A stretch of DNA of 64,000 nt from Paenibacillus amylolyticus (GTDB taxonomy: Bacteria > Bacillota > Bacilli > Paenibacillales > Paenibacillaceae): positions 2,232,001-2,296,000 of the forward strand of contig NZ_CP121451.1 of the NCBI RefSeq assembly GCF_029689945.1, read 5' to 3'. Position 1 is the first letter of the stretch. Every line of letters begins with the position of its first letter. The notes under the pieces were generated by a model, which did not search any database, was not told where the DNA came from, and was given only the letters and a program-made list of their open reading frames with translations. The position numbers were made by a program, and so were the translations under genes. Shown piece by piece: positions 36,760 through 52,541 of the stretch.

Positions 36760-38217
36760 GTGAGTTTATTTGAACAATCGTTGCCTGAGTTACATAACAA
36801 GCTGCATGCCAAAGAGCTGTCGGTCAGCGATCTGGTGGATCAGGCGTATCAGAATATTGGCGCGCATGATGATAAGGTTAAGGCATATTTGGCACTGGAT
36901 GAAGAACAGGCACGCGCTCGTGCACGTCAACTGGATGACCGTCTGGTGAGCGGCGAGGAGAAAGGTTTGCTTTTCGGCCTGCCTGTAGGTATTAAGGATA
37001 ATATCGTGACGAACGGACTGCGCACGACATGCGGCAGCCGATTCCTTCGTAATTTCGACCCGGTGTATGATGCAACAGTAGTTGAGAAATTGAAAGCTGC
37101 GGATACAGTCACTATTGGTAAACTCAACATGGACGAATTCGCCATGGGCGGCTCCAATGAGAACTCAAGTTTCTCCCCTGTACGTAATCCATGGGCACTT
37201 GATCGTGTTCCAGGAGGCTCCAGCGGTGGTTCGGCAGCAGCTGTAGCTGCGGGAGAAGCATACTTCACGCTCGGATCAGACACAGGTGGCTCCATCAGAC
37301 AACCTGCTTCGTATTGCGGTGTTGTTGGATTGAAGCCGACATATGGACTTGTTTCCCGCTTTGGTTTGGTTGCATTTGCCTCATCTTTGGATCAGATTGG
37401 ACCTTTGACGAAAAATGTTGAAGATTCTGCTTATGTATTGCAAGCCATTGCTGGTTATGATGCGAAAGATTCGACATCTGCAAAAGTAGAGATTCCGGAT
37501 TATTTGAGCGGACTGACAGGTGATGTCAAAGGACTTCGTATTGCTGTTCCGAAGGAATACATCGGTGAAGGCGTCGATCCACAAGTGAAAGAGACCGTTC
37601 TGTCGGCATTGAAAGTTCTCGAAGGACTTGGGGCAACATGGGAAGAAGTCTCCCTTCCGCATACCGAATATGCGGTCGCTACGTATTACCTGCTTGCTTC
37701 TTCGGAGGCTTCTTCGAACCTGGCTCGATTTGATGGCGTGCGTTATGGCGTGCGTGCAGACAATCCGGATAACCTGCTGGATCTGTATCATCAGTCCCGC
37801 AGCCAAGGCTTTGGTCCCGAAGTGAAACGACGTATCATGCTCGGCACGTATGCACTCAGCTCGGGTTACTATGATGCCTATTATCTGAAAGCACAGAAAG
37901 TACGTACATTGATCAAGCAGGATTTCGACAATGTATTTGCCAAATATGATGTGATTATCGGACCAACTGCACCAACTACGGCGTTCAAACTGGGTTCACA
38001 GGTGGATGATCCGCTTACGATGTATCTGAACGATATTCTGACGATTCCGGTCAATCTGGCTGGTGTACCTGCCGTTAGCATTCCATGTGGTTTCTCGGAT
38101 GGATTGCCTGTCGGTCTGCAGATTATCGGTAAAGCCTTTGATGAAACAACCGTATTGCGTGTAGCGCATGCGTTTGAACAAAATACAGAATTCCACAAGC
38201 AGCGTCCGCAGCTGTAG
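36760..38217 (+). CDS. gatA: Amidotransferase subunit A (glutamine amidohydrolase)
   Basis: A 485-residue amidase-signature enzyme. The Lys-cisSer-Ser triad is visible: Lys in [10 protein letters not shown], and the serines in [15 protein letters not shown] and [11 protein letters not shown]. It releases ammonia from glutamine and channels it to GatB. The GTG start at 36760 has AAGGAGG nine bases upstream. The frame is intact throughout. Confidence 0.95.
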   Translation: MSLFEQSLPELHNKLHAKELSVSDLVDQAYQNIGAHDDKVKAYLALDEEQARARARQLDDRLVSGEEKGLLFGLPVGIKDNIVTNGLRTTCGSRFLRNFDPVYDATVVEKLKAADTVTIGKLNMDEFAMGGSNENSSFSPVRNPWALDRVPGGSSGGSAAAVAAGEAYFTLGSDTGGSIRQPASYCGVVGLKPTYGLVSRFGLVAFASSLDQIGPLTKNVEDSAYVLQAIAGYDAKDSTSAKVEIPDYLSGLTGDVKGLRIAVPKEYIGEGVDPQVKETVLSALKVLEGLGATWEEVSLPHTEYAVATYYLLASSEASSNLARFDGVRYGVRADNPDNLLDLYHQSRSQGFGPEVKRRIMLGTYALSSGYYDAYYLKAQKVRTLIKQDFDNVFAKYDVIIGPTAPTTAFKLGSQVDDPLTMYLNDILTIPVNLAGVPAVSIPCGFSDGLPVGLQIIGKAFDETTVLRVAHAFEQNTEFHKQRPQL

Positions 38218-38243
38218 ACTGCCCGGAACGGAGGAATATAGAA

Positions 38244-39683
38244 ATGTCCGCATCTAAATATGAAACGGTCGTTGGACTTGAAGTCCACGTGGAGTTGCAT
38301 ACGAACTCCAAAATTTTCTGTGGCTGCTCCACAGCTTTTGGAGCTCCGCCGAACACGCATACCTGCCCGGTCTGTCTCGGACATCCGGGTGTACTGCCTG
38401 TACTGAATCGTCAGGCGGTAGACTACGCCATGAAGGCAGCGATGGCCCTCAATTGTACCATTGCTGATGTCAGCAAGTTTGACCGTAAAAACTACTTTTA
38501 CCCCGACTCACCAAAAGCCTATCAGATCTCGCAATTCGATCAACCGATCGGTGAGAACGGCTGGATTGATATCGAAGTGAATGGTGAAACGAAACGAATC
38601 GGTATCACGCGTCTTCACTTGGAGGAAGATGCAGGGAAGCTTACCCATATTGATGGCGGATACGCGTCTTTGGTGGACTTCAACCGTGTCGGTACTCCGC
38701 TTGTGGAGATTGTATCCGAACCTGAGATTTCTTCTCCGGAGGAAGCACGTGCATATCTTGAAAAATTGCGTGCCATCATGCAGTACTGTGATGTATCAGA
38801 CGTGAAGATGGAAGAAGGTTCACTGCGTTGTGACGCCAACATCAGTTTGCGTCCACATGGACAGGAGAAGCTGGGAACGAGAGCCGAGCTCAAAAACATG
38901 AACTCCTTCCGTGGTGTTCAACGTGGTCTGGAATATGAACAATATCGTCAGGCTGAAATTCTGGATGATGGCGGTGAAGTGGTTCAGGAGACGCGTCGCT
39001 GGGACGAAGCGCAAGGGAAAACACTGTCGATGCGCGGTAAGGAACAGGCGCATGACTACCGTTATTTCCCGGACCCGGATCTCGTGAAGCTGCATATTGA
39101 TGCAGCCTGGAAAGAGCGCATCAAGGCTTCCATCCCTGAGCTTCCAGACGAGCGTAAAGCCCGGTATACGGCTGATTATGGATTGCCTAGCTATGATGCA
39201 GAAGTTATTACTTCATCCAAGGCTGTAGCTGATCTGTTTGAAGATAGCTTGAAATTCACGCAGGATGCGAAGTCCGTATCCAACTGGATTATGGGTGACT
39301 TGCTGGGTTACCTGAATACGAGCAATCTTGAGGTGACTCAGGTTCCGCTGACAGGTCAAGGTTTGGGTGAGATGATCGGCCTGCTGGAGAAGGGCACCAT
39401 TAACAGCAAAATTGCCAAAACCGTATTCAAGGAAATGCTGGAGAGTGGCAAGCTTCCACAGCAGATCGTTGAAGAGAAGGGTCTTGTGCAGATTAGTGAT
39501 GAAGGCGCCATTCTTGCAATCGTTGAACAGGTTTTAGCGAACAACCCTCAATCCGTGGAAGACTATAAAGCTGGTAAACAGAAAGCCATTGGCTTCCTTG
39601 TTGGTCAGGTTATGAAAGAAAGTAAAGGCAAGGCGAATCCTGCTTTAGCCAACCAACTGCTTGCAGATGTACTGAACCGCTAA
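38244..39683 (+). CDS. gatB: Amidotransferase subunit B
   Basis: A 479-residue GatB, intact. [24 protein letters not shown]...[13 protein letters not shown] (zinc cysteines C-x-C...C-x-x-C), [19 protein letters not shown] and the C-terminal YqeY-like helical tail ([19 protein letters not shown]) are all present. It phosphorylates the misacylated tRNA and amidates it. CGGAGG precedes the ATG. A terminator follows. Confidence 0.95.
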   Translation: MSASKYETVVGLEVHVELHTNSKIFCGCSTAFGAPPNTHTCPVCLGHPGVLPVLNRQAVDYAMKAAMALNCTIADVSKFDRKNYFYPDSPKAYQISQFDQPIGENGWIDIEVNGETKRIGITRLHLEEDAGKLTHIDGGYASLVDFNRVGTPLVEIVSEPEISSPEEARAYLEKLRAIMQYCDVSDVKMEEGSLRCDANISLRPHGQEKLGTRAELKNMNSFRGVQRGLEYEQYRQAEILDDGGEVVQETRRWDEAQGKTLSMRGKEQAHDYRYFPDPDLVKLHIDAAWKERIKASIPELPDERKARYTADYGLPSYDAEVITSSKAVADLFEDSLKFTQDAKSVSNWIMGDLLGYLNTSNLEVTQVPLTGQGLGEMIGLLEKGTINSKIAKTVFKEMLESGKLPQQIVEEKGLVQISDEGAILAIVEQVLANNPQSVEDYKAGKQKAIGFLVGQVMKESKGKANPALANQLLADVLNR

Positions 39684-39705
39684 TCCTTCCGGTGAGGCCG
39701 GACAG

Positions 39706-39737
39706 AAAGAGGCTCGTCCCTGTGACAGCCTCTTTTT
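39706..39737 (+). terminator. Terminator of gatCAB
   Basis: AAAGAGGCT / AGCCTCTTT stem and T run. Confidence 0.8.
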
Positions 39738-39779
39738 GGTATTAATAGCTGCTAATGTATTTCGGACGGGGGAACGGAT

Positions 39780-40244
39780 ATGAATATTCAACCATTGTCA
39801 TTGCGTGATCTGGAGATGTTGGGACAGTTATGGAGACTACAGCATGTGGCTTATCGATTGGAAGCCGAAATCATTGGATTTCAGGAGATTCCTCCTTTGA
39901 TGGATACGATGGAGACACTTCGGGATTGTGGAGAAAGCTTTTATGGTTGTATCCATGATGACGGAGAGCTTATGGGGGCTGTCGCTGTGGCGGAGGAAGA
40001 GGAGAATACACTGACCATTACACGAATGATGGTGCACCCGGATCACTTTCGCAAGGGAATTGCTGCTTCTTTGATGACGTATGTGTTGAAACAGCATGCG
40101 GAGATTCCGCGTTATATCGTCTCTACAGGAACGTTGAATCAACCCGCTGTGAACTTGTATACCAAATTCGGCTTTAATCCCGTGGAAGTCACGACAATTG
40201 CACCTGGAGTGGAATTAACGACTTTTCACAAGAATAAACTTTAA
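39780..40244 (+). CDS. GNAT-family N-acetyltransferase
   Basis: A 154-residue protein with the GNAT core: LMGAVAVAEEE, TITRMMVHPDHFRKGIAASLM (acetyl-CoA loop, variant of Q/RxxGxG/A) and NQPAVNLYTKFGFNPVE. It would move an acetyl group from acetyl-CoA to an unknown amine. GGGGGAACGGAT precedes the ATG. Confidence 0.8.
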   Translation: MNIQPLSLRDLEMLGQLWRLQHVAYRLEAEIIGFQEIPPLMDTMETLRDCGESFYGCIHDDGELMGAVAVAEEEENTLTITRMMVHPDHFRKGIAASLMTYVLKQHAEIPRYIVSTGTLNQPAVNLYTKFGFNPVEVTTIAPGVELTTFHKNKL

Positions 40245-40276
40245 TAATATTAACAACTTGAGGAGGAATACCGACT

Positions 40277-40987
40277 TTGGGCAATCCCTGGTTTATTGAT
40301 GAGTGGCACATTTTATTACGATTATTGCTGGCTATGCTGCTTGGAGGGCTCGTAGGTCTGGAGCGAGAACGATCCAATCATGCTGCCGGTTTGCGTACCC
40401 ATATCCTGGTATGTCTCGGTTCTGCATTAATTATGATGTTATCTGTTTATGGTTTTAAAGATTTTGCCAATGAATTAAATGTACGGATCGATCCAGCACG
40501 TCTGGCTACGGCTGTAATTACTGGCGTCGGTTTCCTGGGAGCAGGAACAATTCTCTTCACGGGAAAATCCATAACCGGACTGACTACAGCTGCTTCCATC
40601 TGGGTTGTTGCAGCTATTGGGCTTGCAGCAGGTGCGGGTTTCTTCTTTGCCTCTATCGTATCAACCGTCCTGGTATTGCTTAATCTATGGGTTTTCAACA
40701 AGTTAGAGTTGAGGTATCTTCGAGGGAACAAACTGCATGTGGTTACACTTCATACGTTGTCAGAACCCGGTTTCCTGGAGCAACTGTCTTCATGCATGGA
40801 GCAGGAGAAGATCAAAATTCGTAAAATCACCGTGAATGAACAAGACCTGGCTTATGCAGAGATGGTATCGGTTGAACGTAAAATTGAGATTGTGTTACAT
40901 GTTCAGGTACCGCATGATTTCAAAACGGTAGGCTTGGTATCCAAGTTAAGACAATGGGAACACGTTACCAAGGTATCGGTTGAATAA
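40277..40987 (+). CDS. MgtC/SapB-family membrane protein
   Basis: A 236-residue protein starting at TTG 40277 behind GAGGAGGAAT. The MgtC motif is LLGGLVGLERERSNHAAGLRTHILVCLGSAL, then ITGVGFLGAGTILFTGKSITGLTTAASIWVVAAIGLAAG. Five hydrophobic helices are followed by a cytosolic ACT-like C-terminal part. MgtC proteins help growth at low Mg2+ by acting on ATP synthase or transporters. A terminator lies right behind the stop. Confidence 0.85.
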   Translation: MGNPWFIDEWHILLRLLLAMLLGGLVGLERERSNHAAGLRTHILVCLGSALIMMLSVYGFKDFANELNVRIDPARLATAVITGVGFLGAGTILFTGKSITGLTTAASIWVVAAIGLAAGAGFFFASIVSTVLVLLNLWVFNKLELRYLRGNKLHVVTLHTLSEPGFLEQLSSCMEQEKIKIRKITVNEQDLAYAEMVSVERKIEIVLHVQVPHDFKTVGLVSKLRQWEHVTKVSVE

Positions 40988-40997
40988 ATGAATTACA

Positions 40998-41030
40998 ACC
41001 CTCCCAGGCCAGTAGTGCCGGAGGGTTTTT
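40998..41030 (+). terminator. Terminator of the MgtC-like gene
   Basis: AACCCTCC / GGAGGGTT stem followed by TTT. Confidence 0.8.
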
Positions 41031-41135
41031 GGTCATATCCATATTTCTTCCAGTTACTCTCCTTGCTCTTTAGGGTACTATCTAACCAAATGCATGAAGA
41101 GCGGAAGGTCAGTTCAGAAGAGAGAGGAGCATGTT

Positions 41136-41729
41136 ATGAAACGGAGACGTCGATCCATCCAAAGGTCTGGCAAATTTCAGAGCAAACCGGCCAAGAATCG
41201 GACGCACAAATTTATTGCAGGATTACTGAGCGCCATCATTCCTGGACTCGGTCATATTTATCTGAGATTGTACATGAGAGGCTTGACCTTTATGCTGCTT
41301 GTTTTGCTTGATCTGTCAGCATTGTTGTACTTCTCATCCATTGGTATACAGATCAATGTGCCACTGCTTATCCTGCTGGCTTTGTGTATCCCGGTTATTT
41401 ACTTTTACAATGTATATGATGTGTTGCAATCTGCGGATTGGGTCATGATGCGCAGACGCAGAGCCGTAACTCAGGCAACTTCGGACAAGCCGCTATCCAA
41501 TGAACGTTCCATACGCGATGCAATGATGGTCTGGGAGAGAGGCATATCATTCGGATTGCTTCTGATTGTGGGAGGATCATTGATGGTGCTGTTCTTTCGC
41601 AAACCGCGCTGGTTTCAAGAACTCCTCGCTGTGTACGGTGGATATGCATTTGCAATTCTCATGATTGCAGGAGGATTGCTTCTGTTTGGGCGTGAGTTCT
41701 GGGTAATGTTGAACAAGAAAAAAATGTAG
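41136..41729 (+). CDS. Polytopic membrane protein, probably TM2/LiaF-system-associated
   Basis: A 197-residue protein starts MKRRRRSIQRSGKFQSK, a strongly basic N-terminus, then LLSAIIPGLGHIYL (a motif of TM2-like proteins), and four to five membrane helices. ATG 41136 has AGAGAGGAGC upstream. It ends 26 bases before the DUF4097 gene with a good ribosome site between, so the two form an operon. The function is unknown. Confidence 0.6.
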   Translation: MKRRRRSIQRSGKFQSKPAKNRTHKFIAGLLSAIIPGLGHIYLRLYMRGLTFMLLVLLDLSALLYFSSIGIQINVPLLILLALCIPVIYFYNVYDVLQSADWVMMRRRRAVTQATSDKPLSNERSIRDAMMVWERGISFGLLLIVGGSLMVLFFRKPRWFQELLAVYGGYAFAILMIAGGLLLFGREFWVMLNKKKM

Positions 41730-41755
41730 TCGTATCGATACAAGGAGGGAACGTG

Positions 41756-43163
41756 ATGAACCGTAAAGTCCGGGTTGGCCGCTATACGGCTGCCGCCTTA
41801 ATCGTAGCGGTAGGTGTGCTGTTGATTATGGATAAACGGTGGGGAACTGACTATGTATATGAGATGGTGGACTGGTGGCCATTTTTGCTCGTTGCTCTGG
41901 GGGTTGAATGTATCTTGCTATTTCTGTGGACACGCAGAAGAAAAAGGTGCAATCGGATAACCCGAGCAATCCTGATGAGCCAATCAAAGTACGTTTCAGA
42001 CCTGATGCCAAAGGCATTATAACCTCACTGATTTTGGCAGCTTGCGTATTTATCGTCACCGAGCAGGATCACTACATGCACTTGTGGAACAGAGTGAGTC
42101 TGAATCTCGGAGCGGCATCCATGGACTACAGTCAAGCGGCAGGATATATGGAGGATAAGGGTACAATCCGTGTACCTGTTGGAATGGATACGTCAGATCT
42201 TGTGGTCGAAGGTGTGAACGGAGATATCTCCGTGCAACGGGGAGACACGGAGGAGATTGAAGTACGAACCGTTATCTGGGTAGACCAGACGACCGAAGTA
42301 CAGGCGAAGGCTGTAGCAGATGCCTCTTTTGTAGAGACCGATGGTACCAAAGTAATTCATATCAAAGCTACAGGCAAGACGTATGGTGACAATGAAAAAC
42401 GCAGCCGCGTATGAATCTTACCATTACGATTCCGGATGATCGTCGTTTTAATCTGGATATTCGAACGTCCAATGGAGCCATATTGTTAAACCGTCCGGAA
42501 GCCATTAGTACCATACTGGCTGAAACGGGTAACGGACGTATCCGGATTACCAATGCGGTTGGAGATATCTCAGGGAAGACGTTGAACGGGGATGTCATTG
42601 TAGCCAACGCCATCGGTAATGTAGATTTGGACAGTAATCGTGGAGATATGAAGGCTCGCGGTATTTCCGGCGACGTAGATCTCACTACACAAGTGGGAAG
42701 TATCAGTATTTCGGATTCCGTAGGTGAATTTACCGCAGAGACACGCAACGGCAATATTACGCTGGATGGAGCCAATCTTGGGATCAAGGCCCAATCGCTT
42801 AATGGCAGTATTAACATCGTATCTACCAAAGTCGGAGGAGACTGGGACGTGTACAGTGCAGTAGGAGCCATTAACGTATTGCTTCCTGATCGCGGAGACT
42901 ACAGTCTTGCGGGTTCCAGCAGTTATGGAGATCTAAGTACAGATCTGCCTTTCAAAGTACAGAACAAAACCATAGAAGGTCAGCTCGGTGAGGGTGAGTA
43001 CAGGATCAAAATCGAAGGCAACAGCGATCTTGCCATTCATCGGAACCCGGCTGTATCTACGCCTGAAACAACTACAACGGATTCTGAAGATACGGCTGAA
43101 AATCTGGAACAGACTACTGAGGAAGGAGCAAATTCCCAGGAAGATTCTACAGAGGTTCCTTGA
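41756..43163 (+). CDS. DUF4097 adhesin-like membrane protein with LiaF-type N-terminus (two apparent frameshifts)
   Basis: The corrected protein has about 469 residues. The N-terminus (YTAAALIVAVGVLLIMDKRWG...WWPFLLVALGVECILLF) is the two-helix DUF5668/LiaF-TM module, then a third helix (SLILAACVFIVT), then a long beta-helix-like DUF4097 domain with many short repeats (NGDISVQRGD, NGRIRITNAVGD, NGDVIVANAIGN, NGNITLDGANLG). The tail is Thr/Glu-rich. Single A losses in the runs 41941-41945 and 42394-42398 split it into three frames; one base at each restores it. CAAGGAGG precedes the ATG. The domain pair resembles LiaG/LiaF-type envelope-stress proteins. Confidence 0.75.
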
Positions 43164-43171
43164 CTGCCGCG

Positions 43172-43201
43172 TTGACAATAAACTTGTAATCGCCGTACAA
43201 T
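43172..43201 (+). promoter_or_regulatory. SigA-type promoter of perR
   Basis: TTGACA, an 18-base spacer and TACAAT lie about 130 bases before ATG 43331. I see no perfect PerR box (TTATAATNATTATAA) at this site. Confidence 0.6.
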
Positions 43202-43330
43202 AAATGTACACTGGCAAGATTACACGGCATGAAAGATGGATTGTCGTTCTTCATGGCCGGGAATCAACTCTGTGCGAGGAGACAGTCACTTACTCTGCAC
43301 GAGAGAATGAAAGGTAAGGCGGTGGGTTTT

Positions 43331-43753
43331 ATGGCAACACGTGTCCAACATGCGTTGGAGCATCTGAAAACGACCGGTGTCCGTATTACACCCCAGCGTC
43401 ATGCCATATTGAACTATCTGATGGAATCCATGGGGCATCCGACAGCCGATGAAATTTACCGAGCCCTTGAACCCCAATTTCCCAGTATGAGCGTGGCAAC
43501 GGTATATAACAATTTGAAGATGTTTCTGGAAGCTGGCATGGTCCGGGAATTGACATACGGAGATAATTCAAGTCGCTTCGATGCCAATGTGACGGATCAT
43601 TATCATGTTATCTGTGATCAATGCGGCAAGATTGAAGACTTTAGCTATCCTTCATTGAAGAGTGTAGAGCTTCAGGCGGAGTCTAGTACAGGGTTTGAAG
43701 TACACGGTCACCGATTAGAAGTATATGGCGTATGCAAGAGTTGCAGGGATTAA
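43331..43753 (+). CDS. perR: Peroxide-responsive Fur-family repressor PerR
   Basis: A 140-residue Fur-family regulator. The winged helix holds [33 protein letters not shown] and [19 protein letters not shown]. The regulatory-metal residues are in [13 protein letters not shown], and the structural zinc cysteines in CDQCG and CKSC. PerR senses H2O2 by metal-catalysed histidine oxidation and represses katA, ahpC and similar genes. ygzB and ygxA follow nearby as in B. subtilis, which supports PerR over Fur or Zur. The preferred start is ATG 43331; longer in-frame starts have no good site. Confidence 0.88.
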   Translation: MATRVQHALEHLKTTGVRITPQRHAILNYLMESMGHPTADEIYRALEPQFPSMSVATVYNNLKMFLEAGMVRELTYGDNSSRFDANVTDHYHVICDQCGKIEDFSYPSLKSVELQAESSTGFEVHGHRLEVYGVCKSCRD

Positions 43754-43773
43754 GAGAGTTGAATTACAATATT

Positions 43774-43814
43774 AACGTGCAGAATTCAGTATGGATTCTT
43801 CACGTTTTTTTTTT
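43774..43814 (+). terminator. Terminator of perR
   Basis: AACGTG-AGAAT / ATTCT-CACGTT stem followed by nine T. Confidence 0.8.
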
Positions 43815-43896
43815 AGCATTTATGCAAAACCATTTATTTTTAAAACAACTTATGCGCACATCCTTATGATTCAGCATAATTAACGGAGGTAGACGT

Positions 43897-45626
43897 TTGG
43901 GTAGAAAAAGCAGATATACACGTCAGAAGAGACGTTCATTTTGGCCTGGTTTTCTCGGGGCTTGTCTGATTGCCGGGGGGCTTACTGGCTTATAACGAAT
44001 GTATGGTTGAACCAGACTTATGAAGACCCCGATTGGGTAGGAAGAAGCCAGCCTATTTTCGTAGATGGGCAACTGATGGATGGAGACGCTCTGGGTACAG
44101 GTGATCAACTCAAGTTGCCGGTAAAGGTGCTGCAAGAAGCGGTTGATGCGGGCATCCGGTATGAATCAGCGTCAGGCGATATCATTATTGCCTCTCCTCA
44201 GCGAGTTCTTCATATGAAAGAGGACAGCACACAAGCTGAACTCAATCATAAAGATTATCCCATGACGGTTAAGCCTGAGGTGAAGGATGGGGAAGCATAC
44301 ATTCCGCTCAAACCATTGAAGGAAGTGTACGGCATCGCCATACAGGAAGATTCGGTAACAGGTGCTGTACTGTTGATGCGTGGAGGAGACACGATTCAAT
44401 ATGCAGAGATTGATACGTTGTCATCCAAAGCAGACAAAACGGTGCCGTTATATAAACGTGGGGGAGAATCCTCACCAATCATTACCGATATGGAAAAGGA
44501 TGCACGGATACGAGTATGGCAGACGGGTGATGAACAGAGTTTTGTTCAACTCGATAATGGATATGCAGGATATGTAGATAATGACCATGTTGTACTCACT
44601 GAGAAAAAGAAGGTGGACACGCCCAAGTATACGCTGACTGCAGCAGAGAAAAAGTGGCAGAATAAACCGGTAAATCTGGTTTGGGAAGCCGTGTACAATC
44701 GTCAGCCTGATGTGGGCTCTATCGGTAAAATGCCTGGTGTGAATGTGGTCAGCCCCACATGGTTTCATATTACGGATGGACAGGGCACTGTGAAAAGCAA
44801 GGGAAATCAGGCTTATGTGAACTGGGCTCACCGTTCGGGTATGGAAGTATGGGGACTTATGGATAACAGCTTTGACCCGGACATTACCAAAGAAGCGGTA
44901 GCTTCTTACGAGACACGCACTCATATTATTGAGCAGATGTTGGAGTATGCACAGACGTATCAACTGGATGGTATCAATATCGACTTTGAGAACGTGTATA
45001 CCGATGATGGGCCGAATATTACGCAGTTTGTGCGCGAGATCAAGGCGATGGCACGCATACATGGGTTGATGTTATCGATCGATGTAACACCGAAGTCGAA
45101 TAGTGAGATGTGGTCCGCCTTTCTGGATCGACGTGCATTAGGTTCTTTTGCAGACTACGTTATTGTGATGGCTTATGATGAACATTGGGCGGCCAGTCCC
45201 AAGGCTGGGTCGGTAGCGTCACTTCCATGGACTGAGGCTTCCATGAAACGCATACTTGAGGAGGATGAAGTCTCTTCTAACAAGTTGATCATGGCGGTTC
45301 CGCTCTACACAAGAATCTGGACAGAAGAGAAGAATGATCAGGGTGAGGTTAAAGTGTCTTCCAAAGCGGTAGGCATGGATACCATTGTCGAATTGATCCG
45401 AGAAAAGAAACTCAAACCCGAACTGGATCAGGCAAGCGGACAGAACTATGTGGAATATGAGGAAGACGGAGCTACCAAGAAAATATGGATCGAAGATGCC
45501 GTGTCCCTTCAGGCGCGTGTGGATTTGATTGCTTCGTTGAAACTGGGCGGAGTAGCGGCATGGAATCGGAGCTTTGCTAATGCGTCAGCATGGGAAGTAT
45601 TGAAGCAGGCCGGTTACCAAAAATAA
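43897..45626 (+). CDS. GH18-family glycosyl hydrolase, YaaH/YdhD-like (one apparent frameshift)
   Basis: The corrected protein has 576 residues. TTG 43897 follows GGAGGT and gives a basic N-terminus and one hydrophobic anchor (FWPGFLGACLIAGG), broken by a missing G in the run 43975-43980. Next come a copper-amine-oxidase-like N-terminal domain (QPIFVDGQLMDG...AYIPLKPLKEVYGI), an SH3-like region (KTVPLYKRGGESS...DNGYAGYVDNDHV) and the GH18 barrel with the catalytic LDGINIDFENV, LSIDVTPKSN and VIVMAYDEHW. It is probably an exported or membrane-anchored hydrolase acting on cell-wall amino sugars, possibly in spores. Confidence 0.8.
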
Positions 45627-45807
45627 TTCACTCATCCTACGTGTATGACGGATGGCTGCTCTTGTTTTGATTTGCACAGTCAGAAGGTGCTCCTGTTTGA
45701 TATCATCTTACATGCAATCTTTTTTTTATTAGCCATAGGCATCATAGAGTTTAATTTCATATCTTAACTGTTGATAACGCAACAAGGGCACACTTATAAG
45801 CCAAGTC

Positions 45808-45841
45808 CAAAAAGGTCCGGTAGACATACCGGGCCTTTTTG
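45808..45841 (+). terminator. Terminator of the GH18 gene
   Basis: AAAGGTCCGGTA / TACCGGGCCTTT stem, GACA loop and T run. It could also serve the convergent ygzB gene. Confidence 0.8.
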
Positions 45842-45895
45842 GTTCTTCCATAAAATTAAGACAATGACATTTGGCAGGTTGGAGATGAACTTATG

Positions 45896-46276
45896 TTATC
45901 CATCGGTGGGTGGAACTGTTGTGGAAGGCGCTTTCAGTTGGTGACTGGTCATATTGGCCTTATTAGGGTCCAGGGTGAGGATGGTGTGACAGAACATACA
46001 ACGATCCGTTTTGCCCAGCATTTTGGTTAACTTCCCGCACTCCGGACAGTCGACTTGTACTGCACTGGTGGAGAGCATACCCGCCCAGAAATAAATGGCT
46101 AGACTGGCCATCATGGCAATAAGACCGATGACGAGCCCTACAGCTGCGAAGACCTTGCCTGCATGTCCCCAGAAAACAATCCCGGCGGTTCCCAGTATCA
46201 TTAGGCCCATACCAAGCATGGTCAGTAGTAATCCCCAAGTGCGAAAAGCATTAATTTTTGCTGATTTGAAAATCAT
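45896..46276 (-). CDS. ygzB: YgzB-like membrane protein (UPF0295)
   Basis: A 126-residue protein with two membrane helices (WGLLLTMLGMGLMILGTAGIVFWG and VFAAVGLVIGLIAMMASLAIYFWAGM) and a C-terminal zinc-ribbon-like VDCPECGKLTKMLGKTDRCMFCH. Matches UPF0295/YgzB, whose gene neighbours perR in B. subtilis. The function is unknown. It is transcribed opposite to perR and ygxA. Confidence 0.8.
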   Translation of the reverse strand: MIFKSAKINAFRTWGLLLTMLGMGLMILGTAGIVFWGHAGKVFAAVGLVIGLIAMMASLAIYFWAGMLSTSAVQVDCPECGKLTKMLGKTDRCMFCHTILTLDPNKANMTSHQLKAPSTTVPPTDG

Positions 46277-46398
46277 GAAAAATGCTCCTATCGTATGAGT
46301 AGTATCGGACCTGGAAAAGAAGGAAACTTCAGTCTGGATGTAGAATTACATTATAACTGACTTGGCGCTTATCTGCCATGAAATGTATGGAGGGAATC

Positions 46399-47277
46399 GT
46401 GGAATTAAAGAACCTTGCTTTTTTGTCCGAACAGTCGGAAGAGACAGGGGCAGTTGGGGCTATCGCTTATTCCCACCCGGGAGAGCGATTCCACGGCTCC
46501 CTAATTCAAGATTTTGAATTATTGGTACTTGTTGTTCATAGTGATGATCAATTGGAGTCGGCGGTTGGACACTACAGATATGGTGATCTTCGTTATCAAA
46601 TGATCTATGTGAGCCGTCATGAATTAAAGAGTAGTGTAGTTACCGGGAACCATAATAATCTAACCCAGTGCCTGATTGAAGGTGAGATTATATGGGAAGC
46701 AGACAGTGCCTTAAGTGATTTGCGAGAAGAACTGTCTGCCTTCGGGACAGAACTGCGTGAGCAGAAACTGCTACATGAATTCACCAGTTTCTTGAGAATG
46801 TATGTGGAGGCCAAACGTCATATTCAGGAAGGTCATGTTGTAGACGCCTACTACAGTGTATTAGAGGCTCTGGGGAACTGGGCAAGAATTGTTTTGATAG
46901 AACAGGGGATATACCCGGATCATGCCGTGTGGACACATGTGCAGAGCCTGGACCGTGCTTTGTGGAAACTATACCAAGAGCTTACGGTCAGTTCGGAGAC
47001 ACTGGAGCAGCGAGTGGAGCTTGTCCTGCTTGCCTGTGAGTTCTCGGTAATGTCCAAAATGAGTGAATGCTCAGAGCTGCTGCTACGTGTGTTAAGAAGC
47101 CGCAAAGAGCCATGGAGCATGAATGAACTTGTTCATCATCCGCAATTAAGGTTTGTTCGAGAAGATCTGCCTTTGGTTATACGTAAGCTGGTCTTTCGTT
47201 CTATAGTAAAAGAATCAGCAGGGTGGCCATCTGTCGGAGGAGAGGGTCGGGAGATTCGATATTGGATTGAGACATGA
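46399..47277 (+). CDS. ygxA: Nucleotidyltransferase-like protein, YgxA-like
   Basis: A 292-residue soluble protein. GAVGAIAYSHPGERFHGSLIQDFELLVLVV looks like a degenerate nucleotidyltransferase core (the GS..DxD pattern is mostly lost), followed by a helical domain with VDAYYSVLEALGNWARIVLIEQG. The neighbourhood perR, ygzB, rRNA operon is the same as for B. subtilis ygxA. The start is uncertain: GGAGGG supports GTG 46399, with ATG 46378 and 46387 also in frame. Confidence 0.7.
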   Translation: MELKNLAFLSEQSEETGAVGAIAYSHPGERFHGSLIQDFELLVLVVHSDDQLESAVGHYRYGDLRYQMIYVSRHELKSSVVTGNHNNLTQCLIEGEIIWEADSALSDLREELSAFGTELREQKLLHEFTSFLRMYVEAKRHIQEGHVVDAYYSVLEALGNWARIVLIEQGIYPDHAVWTHVQSLDRALWKLYQELTVSSETLEQRVELVLLACEFSVMSKMSECSELLLRVLRSRKEPWSMNELVHHPQLRFVREDLPLVIRKLVFRSIVKESAGWPSVGGEGREIRYWIET

Positions 47278-47313
47278 ACTTCTCCACAAAGTCTGCCTTG
47301 ATATTGACCACAT

Positions 47314-47338
47314 AAGGGAGGGGAAACCTTCCTTTTTT
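47314..47338 (+). terminator. Terminator between ygxA and the rRNA promoters
   Basis: AAGGGAGG / CCTTCCTT stem with one wobble pair and a T6 run. Confidence 0.6.
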
Positions 47339-47364
47339 GTTTGTTTAATAATTTATAAAAAAAT

Positions 47365-47394
47365 GTTGACTCTGATTCGTGATATATGATACAT
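47365..47394 (+). promoter_or_regulatory. rRNA promoter P1
   Basis: TTGACT, an 18-base spacer and TACATT precede the rRNA leader by 340 bases. Confidence 0.5.
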
Positions 47395-47496
47395 TATATT
47401 TCGTTCCCCAAAAGAGATTATCGCCAAACAAACGATAAATTCTTCAGAGGAAAAGTGAAGAACTAAAGCATCAAAAAAAGAAACTAAAAAAAGTTC

Positions 47497-47526
47497 TTGA
47501 CGAAAACAAACGAAATGTGATATATT
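47497..47526 (+). promoter_or_regulatory. rRNA promoter P2
   Basis: TTGACG, an AT-rich 18-base spacer and TATATT lie 209 bases before the 16S gene. Tandem promoters of this kind are usual for Firmicute rRNA operons. Confidence 0.65.
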
Positions 47527-47591
47527 ATTCAAGTCGCCGCCGAAACTTGGTTGAGACGAAAATGAGAAAAGTAAATCGTGTTTGATCTTTG

Positions 47592-47614
47592 AAAACTGAA
47601 CAACGAGTGAGTAA
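47592..47614 (+). other. 5' strand of the pre-16S processing stem
   Basis: AAAACTGAACAACGAGTGAG is complementary (one mismatch over 23 bases) to 49343-49365 behind 16S. The pairing forms the RNase III stem. A boxA-like TGATCTTTG precedes it. Confidence 0.75.
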
Positions 47615-47734
47615 ACATTCTGCTTGCAGAATGAACGCGAAAGTTAGAAACAAGCCTTGGCTTGAATCGACTGGAGCACAAATGAGATTTTAATCTCGTC
47701 AGATTCAAAATGAGCTTATCGCTCTTTTCAATAC

Positions 47735-52522
<4,788 letters not shown>

Positions 52523-52541
52523 ATAGCAAGTTGAATCGCAG

